A DNA stretch of 49,418 bases, taken from the NCBI GenBank assembly GCA_022562275.1, contig JADFPP010000018.1:1-49418 (forward strand), in the 5' to 3' direction. The position numbers and the translations under genes were made by a program. The notes under the pieces are model-generated. The model was not told where the DNA came from, searched no databases, and worked only from the letters and a program-made list of their open reading frames with translations. Source of the DNA: Bacteroidota bacterium. Lineage in GTDB: Bacteria > Bacteroidota > Ignavibacteria > Ignavibacteriales > Ignavibacteriaceae. Below are positions 17,297-27,109 of the stretch, piece by piece; position 1 is the first letter of the stretch, and each line of letters opens with the position of its first letter.

Positions 17297-18592
17297 TTAA
17301 AGAAAATCTCTTGGGTCAGTAATTACACCTTTAATTGCCGAGGCAGCTACTGTTAATGGAGAAGCCAGGTAAACTTCAGATTTTTTGCTTCCCATTCTCC
17401 CGGGGAAGTTTCTGTTTGTGGTTGATATTACAACATCCTTATCAACTGCTCTTCCAATAGTATCATCTGGTCCTCCAAGACAAGCTGCACAGGAAGACTG
17501 AGCTATTTCACATCCGGATTTTTCAAATATTTCTTTTAAAGAAATACCACTTATCGTTTCTGTTTCAAGTTGATTTGCTGTTTCGGTACTTGCAGGAACA
17601 ATAAATGTTGGTACTTTAACTTCCTCTCCAAATAGAAACTTTGCCGCAAAACGAAAGTCCGTAATTTTTCCACCGGTACACGAACCGATATAACACTTTG
17701 TTAAATTGGTTCCGGAAACATTTTGAACAGTGTCCCTGTTATCCGGGCTATGTGGTTTTGCAATAAGCGGCTCAATTGTTTCAACATCATATTCGTATTT
17801 ACTATGATATTCTGCATCAACATCGCTGTTGAAAATTTGAAATGATTTATCTGTTCTTTGTTTTACATAGTCAATAGTAACTTCATCGGCAGCAATAATT
17901 CCGTTCATTCCACCTGATTCAATTGCCATATTTGTTAAGGTCATTCTTTCTTCCATTGATAGTGCAAATACTGTTTCACCATCAAATTCCATTGCGCGAT
18001 AGGTAGCACCATCGGTTGTAATATCACCCAGTATTTGGAGCATAAGATCTTTTGCTGTTAAATATTCCGGAAGTTTTCCGTTAAAGATAAATTTTATTGA
18101 CTCAGGAACTTTCTCCCAAATTTTACCTGTACCAAGAATAAATGCTGCATCTGTATTTCCAACACCTGTTGCAAACATTCCAAATGCGCCGGAAGTACAT
18201 GTGTGTGAATCAGTTCCAAATAATACAGTTCCGGGTACATTGTATCCTTCCTCAGCCAATGCAATATGACATACTCCTTTATATCGGTCTGTTCCAACAT
18301 CATAATAATTTTCAATCTGATAATCCTTAGCGAATTGTCTGAGAATATCAACATTTCTATTAGCGTGCTTATTTGCTGTAAATATGTAATGATCCGGAAA
18401 TATAACCAGTTTACTTTTGTCCCAAATTTTGGCATTCTCACCAAATTCATTTTTCCATATTGCAATAGTTGGCGGTCCGCATATATCGTGTGTCATTAAA
18501 ACATCAACATTTAACCAGATATTTTCGCCCGGCTTTACGGTTTTTTTCTCTGCCGATCTCGCAAGTATTTTTTCAGTTATTGTCATTCCCAT
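17297..18592 (-). CDS. leuC: 3-isopropylmalate/citramalate isomerase large subunit
   Basis: 431 residues, the shorter archaeal-like class. Aconitase-fold enzyme with a [4Fe-4S] cluster. The cluster cysteines are in YIGSCTGGKI and SSCAACLGGPDD. The substrate motifs FGTDSHTCTSGAFG and NRNFPGRMG are intact. AAGGAG precedes the ATG at a good distance; a second ATG two codons in is possible. Starts 14 bases after leuA. It works with LeuD in leucine synthesis and, given CimA, probably in isoleucine synthesis. Confidence 0.95.
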   Translation of the reverse strand: MGMTITEKILARSAEKKTVKPGENIWLNVDVLMTHDICGPPTIAIWKNEFGENAKIWDKSKLVIFPDHYIFTANKHANRNVDILRQFAKDYQIENYYDVGTDRYKGVCHIALAEEGYNVPGTVLFGTDSHTCTSGAFGMFATGVGNTDAAFILGTGKIWEKVPESIKFIFNGKLPEYLTAKDLMLQILGDITTDGATYRAMEFDGETVFALSMEERMTLTNMAIESGGMNGIIAADEVTIDYVKQRTDKSFQIFNSDVDAEYHSKYEYDVETIEPLIAKPHSPDNRDTVQNVSGTNLTKCYIGSCTGGKITDFRFAAKFLFGEEVKVPTFIVPASTETANQLETETISGISLKEIFEKSGCEIAQSSCAACLGGPDDTIGRAVDKDVVISTTNRNFPGRMGSKKSEVYLASPLTVAASAIKGVITDPRDFL

Positions 18593-18606
18593 TTAAGTAT
18601 TCTCCT

Positions 18607-20187
18607 TTAAGTCACTTCGGAAAATGAATCTTCATTATGAAACATTGTTAGTTCTGCTTTGAATATCTCTTGTTGATTAATCGCTTGAATATAAGCTTTA
18701 CCACTTGCTTCTATCACATCCGTTGATACCCCCCTGCCGTTAAACGATTGATGTTCTTGTCTAATCCGTACAATTACTTCACCAAGAGCTTTTCTTCCCG
18801 AAGTTACTGACCTGACCTGGTATGATTCTATTTTGGGTTGAATGTTCAGTGCTCTGTCTATTGCGTTAAATAGAGCATCAACTGATCCGTCGCCTGTGGC
18901 AGAATCGGAATATTCTGTATCGTCTCCTTTAATTGTAACAGTTGCCGTAGGGATTGAATTTGTGCCGGAGTTTACATTAATATAAACTAATTCATAGTAA
19001 CCTTGTTCTTTTTTAATTTCATCTCCCATCAATACGCGTAAGTCTTCATCAAATACTTCTTTCTTTTTATCTGCCAGATCTATAAACAGCTCATACACTT
19101 TTTGTAATTCTTTATCGGTTAATTCATACCCTAACTCTTGTAAACGTGCTTTCAATCCATGTTTGCCGGAATGCCTTCCCAAAACAATTTTTGTTTTTTG
19201 AACTCCAACTGTTTCGGGAGTTATTATTTCATAAGTTTCACGATTTTTCAGCATTCCGTCCTGGTGTATGCCCGACTCATGAGCAAATGCATTTTCACCA
19301 ACTATGGCTTTGTTTGGTTGAACAATAACACCGGTAAAAGCGGAAACCATTCTGCTTGTATTATAAATTTCTTTTGTAGTAATATTTGTAGATAAATTGT
19401 ATAAGTCTTTTCTAACTTTTAAAGCCATCACTAATTCCTCTAAAGAAGCATTACCGGCACGTTCTCCAATACCATTGATTGTACATTCAACCTGTCTTGC
19501 GCCGTTTTCAACACCGGCTAAGGAGTTTGCAACTGCCAGCCCAAGATCGTCATGGCAATGAACACTGATTATTATATTTTCAATATTTTTTACACGTCTT
19601 CGTAATTCGGCGATTATCTTGCCGAACTCAGAAGGCATTGTGTATCCTGTTGTATCGGGGATATTGACAGTCGTAGCTCCTGCTTCGATTGCGGCTTCAA
19701 TAACTTCGGCTAAATAACCAATATCAGTTCTTCCTGCATCTTCAGCAGAAAATTCGATATCATCGCAAAAAGTTTTTGCGTACTGAACCATGTCATAGGA
19801 CATGCGAATTACTGTTTGCCGTTTTTCTTCGAGTGATTTTCCATATCTATCACTCTTGAATTTACCGAGGATGTGATAGTCTGAAGTACTTGAAAAAGTA
19901 TGTATTCTTTTTTTATCTGCATTTTGAATTGCTTCATAAGCTGTTTTTATATCAATTTCTTTTGTGCGTGAGAGCGCTGCAATTCTTACTCCAATTTCAC
20001 CCGCAATCCTCTTAACAGCCTCAAACTGTGCAGGTGAAGAAACAGGAAATCCGGCTTCAATAACATCAACATTCAATTTTTCAAGTTGTTTAGCAATCTC
20101 CAGCTTTTCGAATATATTTAACGAAGCTCCGGGAGATTGTTCACCATCCCTTAAAGTTGTATCGAAGACTATTACTTTATCTCTCAT
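18607..20187 (-). CDS. leuA: 2-isopropylmalate synthase
   Basis: 526 residues. Condenses 2-oxoisovalerate with acetyl-CoA, the committed step of leucine synthesis. The TIM barrel opens with VFDTTLRDGEQSPGASLN; the metal site is VHCHDDLGLAVANS, and the conserved CTINGIGERAGNASLEE follows. FAHESGIHQDGMLK is in the linker. The last 130 or so residues are the LeuA dimer domain that binds leucine for feedback inhibition (GDGSVDALFNAI). Starts 35 bases after leuB. Confidence 0.96.
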   Translation of the reverse strand: MRDKVIVFDTTLRDGEQSPGASLNIFEKLEIAKQLEKLNVDVIEAGFPVSSPAQFEAVKRIAGEIGVRIAALSRTKEIDIKTAYEAIQNADKKRIHTFSSTSDYHILGKFKSDRYGKSLEEKRQTVIRMSYDMVQYAKTFCDDIEFSAEDAGRTDIGYLAEVIEAAIEAGATTVNIPDTTGYTMPSEFGKIIAELRRRVKNIENIIISVHCHDDLGLAVANSLAGVENGARQVECTINGIGERAGNASLEELVMALKVRKDLYNLSTNITTKEIYNTSRMVSAFTGVIVQPNKAIVGENAFAHESGIHQDGMLKNRETYEIITPETVGVQKTKIVLGRHSGKHGLKARLQELGYELTDKELQKVYELFIDLADKKKEVFDEDLRVLMGDEIKKEQGYYELVYINVNSGTNSIPTATVTIKGDDTEYSDSATGDGSVDALFNAIDRALNIQPKIESYQVRSVTSGRKALGEVIVRIRQEHQSFNGRGVSTDVIEASGKAYIQAINQQEIFKAELTMFHNEDSFSEVT

Positions 20188-20222
20188 TTTTTTCCATGGT
20201 TTGGTTATTCTTTTTTACTTAT

Positions 20223-21320
20223 CTATAATGTAAAGACCCCTAAAGCCTGTTCATTATATATTTCTTCAAATTTTTGTATAATAATTTTTGTCATCTCTGT
20301 TGTTCCGACGATATTATTCTCTTCATTTCCAATATCCGCTGTTCTATAACCCTCATCTAAAGTTCGTTCAATCGCATTGAATATCAGTTCTGCAGCTTTG
20401 TGCATATCAAAAGTATGCTCAAACATCATAGCAACAGACGCAATACTTGCAATTGGATTAGCTATGTTCTGACCGCAGATATCAGGAGCGCTGCCATGTA
20501 CCGGTTCATAAAGAGCATAACTTGACCCAAGACTTGCTGACGGCAGCATACCCAGGCTTCCTGTAATCATGCCCGAAATATCACTTATTATATCTCCGAA
20601 CAAATTTGAGGTAAGAATAACATCAAATTGTTTTGGATCCCGAACAATCTGCATCGCAGCATTATCTACATACATATTCTTTAATTCTATTGTGGGATAA
20701 TTATTTGCTACTTCTTCCACCACCTTTCTCCAAAACTGGGAACACTCAAGCACATTTGCTTTATCGACTGAAGTAACTACGTGTTTTCGTTTGGAAGCTG
20801 CTTCAAAAGCCATGCGGGTAATTCTCTCTATTTCAAATTTTGTGTATATCATAGTATTCCATCCCTTATCTTCATCATAACCTCTCGGTTCGCCAAAGTA
20901 AATTCCGCCGGTTAATTCACGGAAAACAATAAAATCTGTTCCTTTAATTACTTCCTTTTTCAATGATGAAGAATCAATCAAAGCCGGATAGACTCTCGCC
21001 GGTCGAATGTTAGTAAATAATCCCAGAGATTTTCTAAGTTTTAGTAGTGCGGCTTCCGGCTTTAAATGATGTGGCAAAGTTTCCCATTTATATCCGCCTA
21101 CCGCACCAAGAAGAACAGCATCAGAATCATAACAAGCCTGCAAAGTTTCCTGGGTAAGCGGAGTACCGAATTTATCGTATGACACACCACCGAACAATTT
21201 CTCTTTAGTACTGATGTCCACATTAAATTTATTAGCTACATACGTTAATACACTTACTGCCGCTTCCGTTACTTCCGGTCCGATTCCATCGCCGGGAAGT
21301 AAGATTATTTTTTGTGGCAT
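20223..21320 (-). CDS. leuB: 3-isopropylmalate dehydrogenase
   Basis: 365 residues. NAD-dependent oxidative decarboxylation of 3-isopropylmalate to 2-oxoisocaproate in leucine synthesis. Motifs: LLPGDGIGPEVTEAA at the start, RPARVYP (substrate arginines), TGGIYFGEPRG, and NLFGDIISDISGMITGSLGM for metal and cofactor. GGAG lies eight bases before the ATG. The 139-base gap to ilvC upstream is AT-rich without a clear terminator, so it is probably in the same transcript. Confidence 0.96.
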   Translation of the reverse strand: MPQKIILLPGDGIGPEVTEAAVSVLTYVANKFNVDISTKEKLFGGVSYDKFGTPLTQETLQACYDSDAVLLGAVGGYKWETLPHHLKPEAALLKLRKSLGLFTNIRPARVYPALIDSSSLKKEVIKGTDFIVFRELTGGIYFGEPRGYDEDKGWNTMIYTKFEIERITRMAFEAASKRKHVVTSVDKANVLECSQFWRKVVEEVANNYPTIELKNMYVDNAAMQIVRDPKQFDVILTSNLFGDIISDISGMITGSLGMLPSASLGSSYALYEPVHGSAPDICGQNIANPIASIASVAMMFEHTFDMHKAAELIFNAIERTLDEGYRTADIGNEENNIVGTTEMTKIIIQKFEEIYNEQALGVFTL

Positions 21321-21459
21321 ATTTCAATCTCCGTTTTCATAAAATTTATTTAGCATTTATTTTAATAAAATTATAAAGTCTATATTTCTATCTTCAAGCA
21401 AGTAGTTAATAAATTATACAATGTCCTATCATATCAAATACTTATTTCAATTAAAATGA

Positions 21460-22500
21460 TTACTGAGGACGTAATTTTCTTACCTGTTCTCCTACCTGCC
21501 ATATCTCTGATTCTCTCATTTCTTTTAATTCCAACTCTAATTTTTCCCGGTAATCAGGTTTTCGTCCGGCTTCAATAACAATTTTTGCTTCATTTCCATT
21601 GGCAACGCTGTCATAAAGTTCATCAAAAACAGGTGATACAGCATCACGGAATTTATGGCGCCAATCTAATGCGCCCCGCTGAGCCGTTGTGGATACATTC
21701 GCCAGCATCCAGTCCATTCCCTTCTCGGCAACAAAAGGCATCAGGCTTTGGGTTAACTCTTCAACCGTTTCATTAAATGCTTCAGACGGCGAATGCCCAT
21801 GTTTCCGTAAAACATTATATTGTGCGTCAAATAATCCGGCTAAGGCACCGATTAGAATACCTCGTTCACCTGTAAGATCGGAATATACTTCTCGTTTAAA
21901 ATCTGTTTCAAATAAATATCCGGAACCAATTCCAATACCCAACGCACTAACGCGGTCTTTTGCCCTGCCTGTTGCATCCTGATATATAGCAAAACTCGAA
22001 TTTAGTCCCTTGCCTTCTAAAAACAATGAGCGCAATGATGTACCGGAACCTTTTGGTGCAACGAGAATAACATCGATATCTTTTGGTGGTATAATCCCTG
22101 TTTGCTCTTGATAGGTTATTCCGAAACCATGTGAGAAATACAAAGCATTACCAGGTTTTAAATGTTTCTTTACTTTTGCCCATTGTGATATCTGTCCAGC
22201 GTCTGAAAGGAGATACTCAATTATAGTACCTTTTTCAACTGCATCTTCAATTTCAAACAAAGTTTCACCTGGTATCCAGCCATCTCTAACTGCTTTATTC
22301 CATGTTTCTGAATCCTTCCGCTGACCAACAATTACATTAAAACCATTATCCTTCAAATTTAATGATTGTCCGGGACCCTGGACACCGTATCCTATTACCG
22401 CAATCGTTTCATCTTTTAATACATCAAGAGCCTTCTCTAAAGAAAACTCATTACGGGTAACCACATTTTCCTCTACACCACCAAAGTTAATTACAGACAT
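21460..22500 (-). CDS. ilvC: Ketol-acid reductoisomerase
   Basis: 346 residues, class I length. Converts acetolactate and acetohydroxybutyrate to dihydroxy acids using NADPH. The Rossmann loop is VIGYGVQGPGQSLNLKDNG, followed by VGQRKDSETW, whose Arg/Lys/Ser residues bind the NADP phosphate. KGSGTSLRSLF and DLTGERGILIGAL (metal-binding acidic residues) are present. It carries out the second common step of valine and isoleucine synthesis, next to ilvBN in the operon. Confidence 0.96.
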   Translation of the reverse strand: MSVINFGGVEENVVTRNEFSLEKALDVLKDETIAVIGYGVQGPGQSLNLKDNGFNVIVGQRKDSETWNKAVRDGWIPGETLFEIEDAVEKGTIIEYLLSDAGQISQWAKVKKHLKPGNALYFSHGFGITYQEQTGIIPPKDIDVILVAPKGSGTSLRSLFLEGKGLNSSFAIYQDATGRAKDRVSALGIGIGSGYLFETDFKREVYSDLTGERGILIGALAGLFDAQYNVLRKHGHSPSEAFNETVEELTQSLMPFVAEKGMDWMLANVSTTAQRGALDWRHKFRDAVSPVFDELYDSVANGNEAKIVIEAGRKPDYREKLELELKEMRESEIWQVGEQVRKLRPQ

Positions 22501-22616
22501 ATCTTCTGATTTCCTTTATTGATTTTAAAATTTATTTCATTTAGAATATGAATTGATTTCACAATAGGTTTTTTGTAACTCCGTTATGACAGTATTGAAT
22601 TTTACAAATATTATAT

Positions 22617-23159
22617 TCATACAAGAGTTTCCTGTTTTTGTTTTTCCATTTCATGCAAAGATTCATTAAACCGCCACATAGGTTTGATGATTGCTACTCT
22701 TCCTGAACGAACAAACTCGATAACACCAAATGGTTCAAGCTGTTCAAGTAATTCTTGTGTCTCTTCTTTGTGCCCGCTTTTTTCAACAATTAGAAATTCT
22801 TCTTCAACGGATAAAATTCTTGCATGATGCTGGCGCATGATTTTCTCTAGTTCTGCCCCTTTTTTTATAACTTTGATTGGCAGCTTATAAAGGGCAATTT
22901 CCTGGTAAATTATTTCATCCAATGTGTGATAGTATGCCTGGAAGACTTCAATTTGTTTTTCGATCTGCTTCACAACTTTTCTAACCATATCCCTTGTTTC
23001 CGTTACAACAATAGTGTAGCGATAGATATCGTGAGCTTCAGTTTCAGATGCTGTTATACTATCGATGTTTATATGTCTCCTGGTAAAAATAATTGAGATA
23101 TGACTCAATATCCCAATACGATTTTCTGTAAATACCGATATCGTAAATTGTTCTTTCAT
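22617..23159 (-). CDS. ilvN: Acetolactate synthase small (regulatory) subunit
   Basis: 180 residues. N-terminal ACT domain (FTISVFTENRIGILSHISII, then RRHINIDSITAS) binds valine to inhibit the catalytic subunit. The C-terminal part has the usual extra domain of ilvN/ilvH proteins. GGAG sits six bases upstream of the ATG, and the gene follows ilvB by 18 bases. Confidence 0.93.
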   Translation of the reverse strand: MKEQFTISVFTENRIGILSHISIIFTRRHINIDSITASETEAHDIYRYTIVVTETRDMVRKVVKQIEKQIEVFQAYYHTLDEIIYQEIALYKLPIKVIKKGAELEKIMRQHHARILSVEEEFLIVEKSGHKEETQELLEQLEPFGVIEFVRSGRVAIIKPMWRFNESLHEMEKQKQETLV

Positions 23160-23177
23160 TATTTCTCCAAATTATAA

Positions 23178-24947
23178 TTAATCTAATCTAATTTCTGCTA
23201 CTGATGAACCAGTGGGTATCATTGGGAAAACATTATCTTCCTTGGCGACAATTACTTCCAGCAAATATGCGCCGTCATAATCCAGCATTTCCTGAATATC
23301 CATACTAAGATTATCTCTGGTTTCAATTTTTTTGCTTTTAATACCGTAACCCTGCGCAATCGCAACAAAATCCGGATTATCCATAACTGTAGAAGCATAT
23401 CTCTTATCAAAAAACATTTCCTGCCATTGTCTTACCATACCCAGGAAATTATTATTTAAGACAACAATTTTAAGATTTACCTTTGTTTGTAAAATTGTCC
23501 CAAGTTCCTGTATTGTCATTTGGAAACCACCATCGCCAATAATTGCAACAACGGTGCGGTCTGGGGCAGCTAATTTAGCTCCATAAGCAGCAGGCAGCCC
23601 AAATCCCATTGTCCCTAGTCCGCCGGAAGTTATATTACTCTTACTTTGTTTGAATTTAGTATAACGGCAGGTAATCATTTGATGTTGACCCACATCTGAA
23701 ACAATAACTGCATTATCATCGGTCTTTTCTGAAATAAGGTGAACAACTTCTCCCATTGTTATTTCTCCCTGGGTTGGAAAAATATCATTTTGAATAATTT
23801 TTTCATCTTCAATTTGTTGCAGCTTGTAAAATTCTTCTATCCACTTTATATGCGTTTTTTTATCGATAAGCTTTGTAAGCATAGGTAGTGCTTCCTTTAC
23901 ATCGGCATGGATTCCAATTGTGGCTTTTATAATTTTATTAATTTCTGCTGTATCTATATCTATGTGGATTATTTTTGCCTGCTTTGCATACCGAGAAACA
24001 TCACCGGTTACCCTATCATCGAAACGCATACCAACGGCGATAAGAACATCACATTCATTAGTTAATTTATTCGGAGCATAATTACCATGCATACCCAGCA
24101 TTCCCATATTTAGTGGATGGCTGGATTCCAGAGCAGACAATCCAAGTATAGTCCAGGCAGCAGGCAAACCACCTTTTTCAATAAACTGCTTAAATTCTTC
24201 CTCTGCTTTTCCGAGGATAACACCCTGACCAAATAAAACAAAAGGTTTCTCTGCATTATTAATAATTTCTGCTGCTTCTTCAATCTTGTTTATTTTTATT
24301 ACAGGTATTGGTATATAACTACGGATATTTGTACATTTTTTATATTCAAAATTCAATTCGCTAAATTGAGCATCTTTGGTAATATCGATTAAAACAGGTC
24401 CTGGACGGCCACTTTTTGCAATGTAAAAAGCTTTTGCAAATACCACCGGAATATCTTCGGATTTTGTTACCTGTATATTCCATTTTGTTACAGGCATTGT
24501 AATACCAATAACGTCAGTTTCCTGAAAAGCATCTGTACCCAGCAGATGACTTCCTACCTGTCCTGTAATACAAACGATTGGTGTTGAATCTATATAAGCA
24601 TCTGCTATTCCTGTTATAAGATTTGTAGCACCTGGTCCCGAAGTTGCTATACACACGCCTATATTTCCTGAAACACGTGCGTAACCCTGCGCTGCATGTA
24701 CAGCTCCTTGCTCGTGTCTGGTGAGTACATGATGCAGTTGATCCTGATACTTATAAAGTTCATCATACACCGGCATTATGGCTCCACCGGGATAACCAAA
24801 TATTGTATTAACTCCTTCAGCAAGAAGGGATCTGACCACGGCTTCAGAACCTGTTATTCTAATGCCTTTATCTTTATCAGATTCAAAAAAATTATAATCC
24901 TCTGAATTGTCTGACAATGCTGCTTTTGACATTACAGCCTCTTTCAT
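23178..24947 (-). CDS. ilvB: Acetolactate synthase large (catalytic) subunit
   Basis: 589 residues. Thiamine-diphosphate enzyme making acetolactate and acetohydroxybutyrate. The N-terminal domain holds the catalytic Glu in the LTRHEQGAVHAAQGYAR stretch. The cofactor motif is IIGDGGFQMTIQELGTILQ through VVLNNNFLGMVRQW. A roughly 30-residue N-terminal extension precedes the first conserved block (ITGSEAVVRSLLAEGV). GGAG seven bases before the first ATG supports the long start; the next ATG is five codons later. Confidence 0.96.
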   Translation of the reverse strand: MKEAVMSKAALSDNSEDYNFFESDKDKGIRITGSEAVVRSLLAEGVNTIFGYPGGAIMPVYDELYKYQDQLHHVLTRHEQGAVHAAQGYARVSGNIGVCIATSGPGATNLITGIADAYIDSTPIVCITGQVGSHLLGTDAFQETDVIGITMPVTKWNIQVTKSEDIPVVFAKAFYIAKSGRPGPVLIDITKDAQFSELNFEYKKCTNIRSYIPIPVIKINKIEEAAEIINNAEKPFVLFGQGVILGKAEEEFKQFIEKGGLPAAWTILGLSALESSHPLNMGMLGMHGNYAPNKLTNECDVLIAVGMRFDDRVTGDVSRYAKQAKIIHIDIDTAEINKIIKATIGIHADVKEALPMLTKLIDKKTHIKWIEEFYKLQQIEDEKIIQNDIFPTQGEITMGEVVHLISEKTDDNAVIVSDVGQHQMITCRYTKFKQSKSNITSGGLGTMGFGLPAAYGAKLAAPDRTVVAIIGDGGFQMTIQELGTILQTKVNLKIVVLNNNFLGMVRQWQEMFFDKRYASTVMDNPDFVAIAQGYGIKSKKIETRDNLSMDIQEMLDYDGAYLLEVIVAKEDNVFPMIPTGSSVAEIRLD

Positions 24948-24976
24948 AGGCTATGCTCCTGAAATATTATTAAATT

Positions 24977-26653
24977 TTAGTTTTTATCGGTTATACATCC
25001 TTGCGATGCTGACGATACCGAAATTGCGTAACGATACAACACACCGCGCTGCACTTTTAATGGTGGCTCCTGCCATTTTTTTCTTCTTTCATCTTTTTCC
25101 GCTTCTGAAATTTCCACTTCGATTAAATTATTTTTCGTGTCAATAGTTATCATATCACCATCCTGTATCAGGGCAAGCATTCCTCCTTGTTGTGCTTCGG
25201 GCGAGATATGACCTACAACAAAACCATGTGTTCCACCCGAGAATCGTCCATCGGTTATAAGGGCTACATCATTTCCTAAGCCGCAACCCATAATTGCAGC
25301 AGTTGGTTTCAACATTTCAGCCATTCCCGGACCTCCTTTTGGTCCTTCGTAACGTATGACTATTACATCACCTTTTTTAATTTTTCGGGCACTAATAGCA
25401 TCATTTGCCTCGTATTCAGAATTAAATACAATAGCCGGTCCACGGAATATTAATCCTTCCTTTCCGGTAATTTTTGCTACGGCACCTTGTTCAGCAAGAT
25501 TTCCATACAGAATCTGTATATGTCCGGTTTTTTTAATTGGGTCTTGAATGGATGCAATAACATCCTGACCATCTTTGAGCGATGGGACATCTTTTAAATT
25601 TTCTTCAACTGTTTTGCCCGTTACAGTTTTGCAATCCCCATGAAACATATTATTTTCCAATAGATATTTCATTACAGCAGGGATACCGCCAATTTTGTGT
25701 AAATCTTCCATCAAATATTTCCCGCTGGGCTTCATGTCTGCAAGAATTGGAGTTTCGTCACTAATCCGTTGAAAATCCTCAAGGTCTAACTCAATATTAG
25801 CTGCATCTGCAATAGCCAGCAGATGCAATACAGCATTCGTTGATCCTCCGAGTACTATTACTAAAGTAATTGCGTTTTCAAAAGATTTTTTTGTAAGGAT
25901 TTTACTAGGTGTCAGGTTTTGTTCTAAAATGTTCAATATGGCTTTTCCTGAGAACACACACTCCTCCTCTTTGCCGGAAACAATTGCTGGTGTGGAAGAA
26001 CTGAACGGTAAACTCATGCCTAATGCCTCAATAGCTGATGCCATAGTATTTGCTGTATACATACCACCACACGCACCCTGACCAGGGCAGGCATTGCGTA
26101 TAATATTTTTAAATTCATACTCATCAATTTTTCCAGCTACTTTTTCACCCCACGCTTCAAATGCTGATACTACATCAAGTTTTTTGTTATTATAATTTCC
26201 AGATGCAATTGTGCCGCCATAAATCAAAATTGCCGGTCTGTTTAAACGGCACATAGCAATCAATGCTCCAGGCATATTCTTATCGCATCCAACAACAGAG
26301 ATAAGACCATCGTAGCTTTGGGCTTGTACAACTGTTTCAATGGAATCAGCAATTAAATCTCTTGATGGTAAGGAATAACGCATTCCGGGAGTACCCATTG
26401 AAATTCCGTCACTAACCCCGATCGTATGAAATACCAGCCCGACTAGTCCCGAATCGATAACACCTTGTTTTACAAGTTGAGCAAGATCATTTAAATGCAT
26501 ATTACACGGGTTGCCATCAAAGCCTGTGCTTGCAATACCAATGAAAGGTTTTTTAAGATCAGATTCATTTAATCCTAAGGCGTAAAGCATTGCCTGAGAT
26601 CCAGGTTGAGAATCATCTTGTGTAATTGATCTGCTGTATTTATTTAATTCCAT
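24977..26653 (-). CDS. ilvD: Dihydroxy-acid dehydratase
   Basis: 558 residues. Dehydrates dihydroxy acids to the 2-oxo acids of valine and isoleucine, with an iron-sulfur cluster. Cluster ligands: Cys50 in [10 protein letters not shown], the cysteine in [10 protein letters not shown], and that in [17 protein letters not shown]. The C-terminal block [20 protein letters not shown] is intact. It is the first structural gene of the operon; its ATG is 28 bases after the U-tract of the attenuator terminator, and no Shine-Dalgarno is obvious. Confidence 0.96.
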   Translation of the reverse strand: MELNKYSRSITQDDSQPGSQAMLYALGLNESDLKKPFIGIASTGFDGNPCNMHLNDLAQLVKQGVIDSGLVGLVFHTIGVSDGISMGTPGMRYSLPSRDLIADSIETVVQAQSYDGLISVVGCDKNMPGALIAMCRLNRPAILIYGGTIASGNYNNKKLDVVSAFEAWGEKVAGKIDEYEFKNIIRNACPGQGACGGMYTANTMASAIEALGMSLPFSSSTPAIVSGKEEECVFSGKAILNILEQNLTPSKILTKKSFENAITLVIVLGGSTNAVLHLLAIADAANIELDLEDFQRISDETPILADMKPSGKYLMEDLHKIGGIPAVMKYLLENNMFHGDCKTVTGKTVEENLKDVPSLKDGQDVIASIQDPIKKTGHIQILYGNLAEQGAVAKITGKEGLIFRGPAIVFNSEYEANDAISARKIKKGDVIVIRYEGPKGGPGMAEMLKPTAAIMGCGLGNDVALITDGRFSGGTHGFVVGHISPEAQQGGMLALIQDGDMITIDTKNNLIEVEISEAEKDERRKKWQEPPLKVQRGVLYRYAISVSSASQGCITDKN

Positions 26654-26681
26654 TTTTGTAATTATTCAATGTGGGGAACAT

Positions 26682-26715
26682 AAAAAAAGCTCTTCTCGTG
26701 AGTGAGAAGAGCTTT
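26682..26715 (-). terminator. Attenuator terminator of the ilv-leu operon
   Basis: On the minus strand AAAGCTCTTCTC and GAGAAGAGCTTT form a perfect 12-bp stem with loop ACTCAC (26715 to 26686), followed by seven U. It lies between the leader peptide and ilvD. Its 5' arm plus loop (TTCTCACTC, 26700-26708) is perfectly complementary over nine bases to GAGTGAGAA in the leader ORF (26739-26747), giving an antiterminator. Confidence 0.9.
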
Positions 26716-26725
26716 ATGATAATTA

Positions 26726-26806
26726 TTATTTTACGCTATTCTCACTCATTATATTTGGATAATAGTATCCCGATAATAATATGAATGAGAATAACGATAT
26801 TAACAT
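26726..26806 (-). CDS. ilv-leu operon leader peptide (attenuator)
   Basis: 26 codons from ATG 26806 to TAA 26728-26726. It holds four Leu, all TTA, and three Ile, all ATA, with ATA-TTA-TTA in a row at codons 9-11, plus three Tyr and one Val. Codons 4-11 overlap the 5' arm (26795-26775) of a 15-bp pause hairpin with 26758-26735. A ribosome stalled at the Leu/Ile codons would free the 3' arm to pair with 26700-26708 and prevent the terminator. A ribosome reaching the stop would cover it and allow termination. An in-frame TAA just before the ATG fixes the start. The ribosome site is weak. Confidence 0.8.
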   Translation of the reverse strand: MLISLFSFILLSGYYYPNIMSENSVK

Positions 26807-26830
26807 TTAAGTTTTTCAAAATTCAGTTTG

Positions 26831-26962
26831 CCTATAAGGAGGCTTCGCGTAACCTTGTTTAATTAAAAAAACAATTATTTAAAACTTGACAACACTTATT
26901 GTATTCCAACATTTTTGCTATGCTGCGCCCCCCTTTAAGAGGTTATGCAAAGGTTCCTATAA
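26831..26962. repeat. 132-bp element with imperfect terminal inverted repeats
   Basis: CCTATAAGGAGG-CTTCGCG-TAACC at 26831-26854 matches, with several mismatches and one gap, the reverse complement of GGTTATGCAAAGG-TTCCTATAA at 26941-26962. The interior is AT-rich apart from a C-run at 26928-26933 and has no ORF. It lies exactly between the two attenuators and may be a small non-autonomous insertion. No target duplication is clear. Confidence 0.4.
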
Positions 26963-26965
26963 AAC

Positions 26966-26993
26966 AAAAAAGCCATTCTTAATTGGAATGGCT
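26966..26993 (-). terminator. Upstream (distal) attenuator terminator
   Basis: Minus strand AGCCATTC and GAATGGCT form an 8-bp stem with a 7-base loop, followed by six U. Two further complementary arms lie upstream: GGAATGGC (27015-27008) and GCCATTC (27049-27043). All four segments can pair in the alternating 1:2, 2:3, 3:4 pattern of a transcription attenuator. Confidence 0.75.
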
Positions 26994-27023
26994 GCTGAAA
27001 TACCTATGCCATTCCACCATCAT
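26979..27023 (-). CDS. Putative 14-residue leader peptide of the distal attenuator
   Basis: ATG-ATG at 27023-27018 begins MMVEWHRYFSSHSN, ending at TAA 26981-26979 inside the loop of the distal terminator. It overlaps arms 2 and 3 completely, so translation would control their folding. The composition has Trp, Tyr, Phe and two His but no run of one residue, so the sensed signal cannot be read off. An in-frame TAA lies five codons before the first ATG. Confidence 0.5.
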   Translation of the reverse strand: MMVEWHRYFSSHSN

Positions 27024-27109
27024 TGAATAATGAGCAGGTTAAGAATGGCGATTATAATATTTCTAAAATTCATAATGAATATTTTTAATTATCAAAAATT
27101 TAAGGGACA

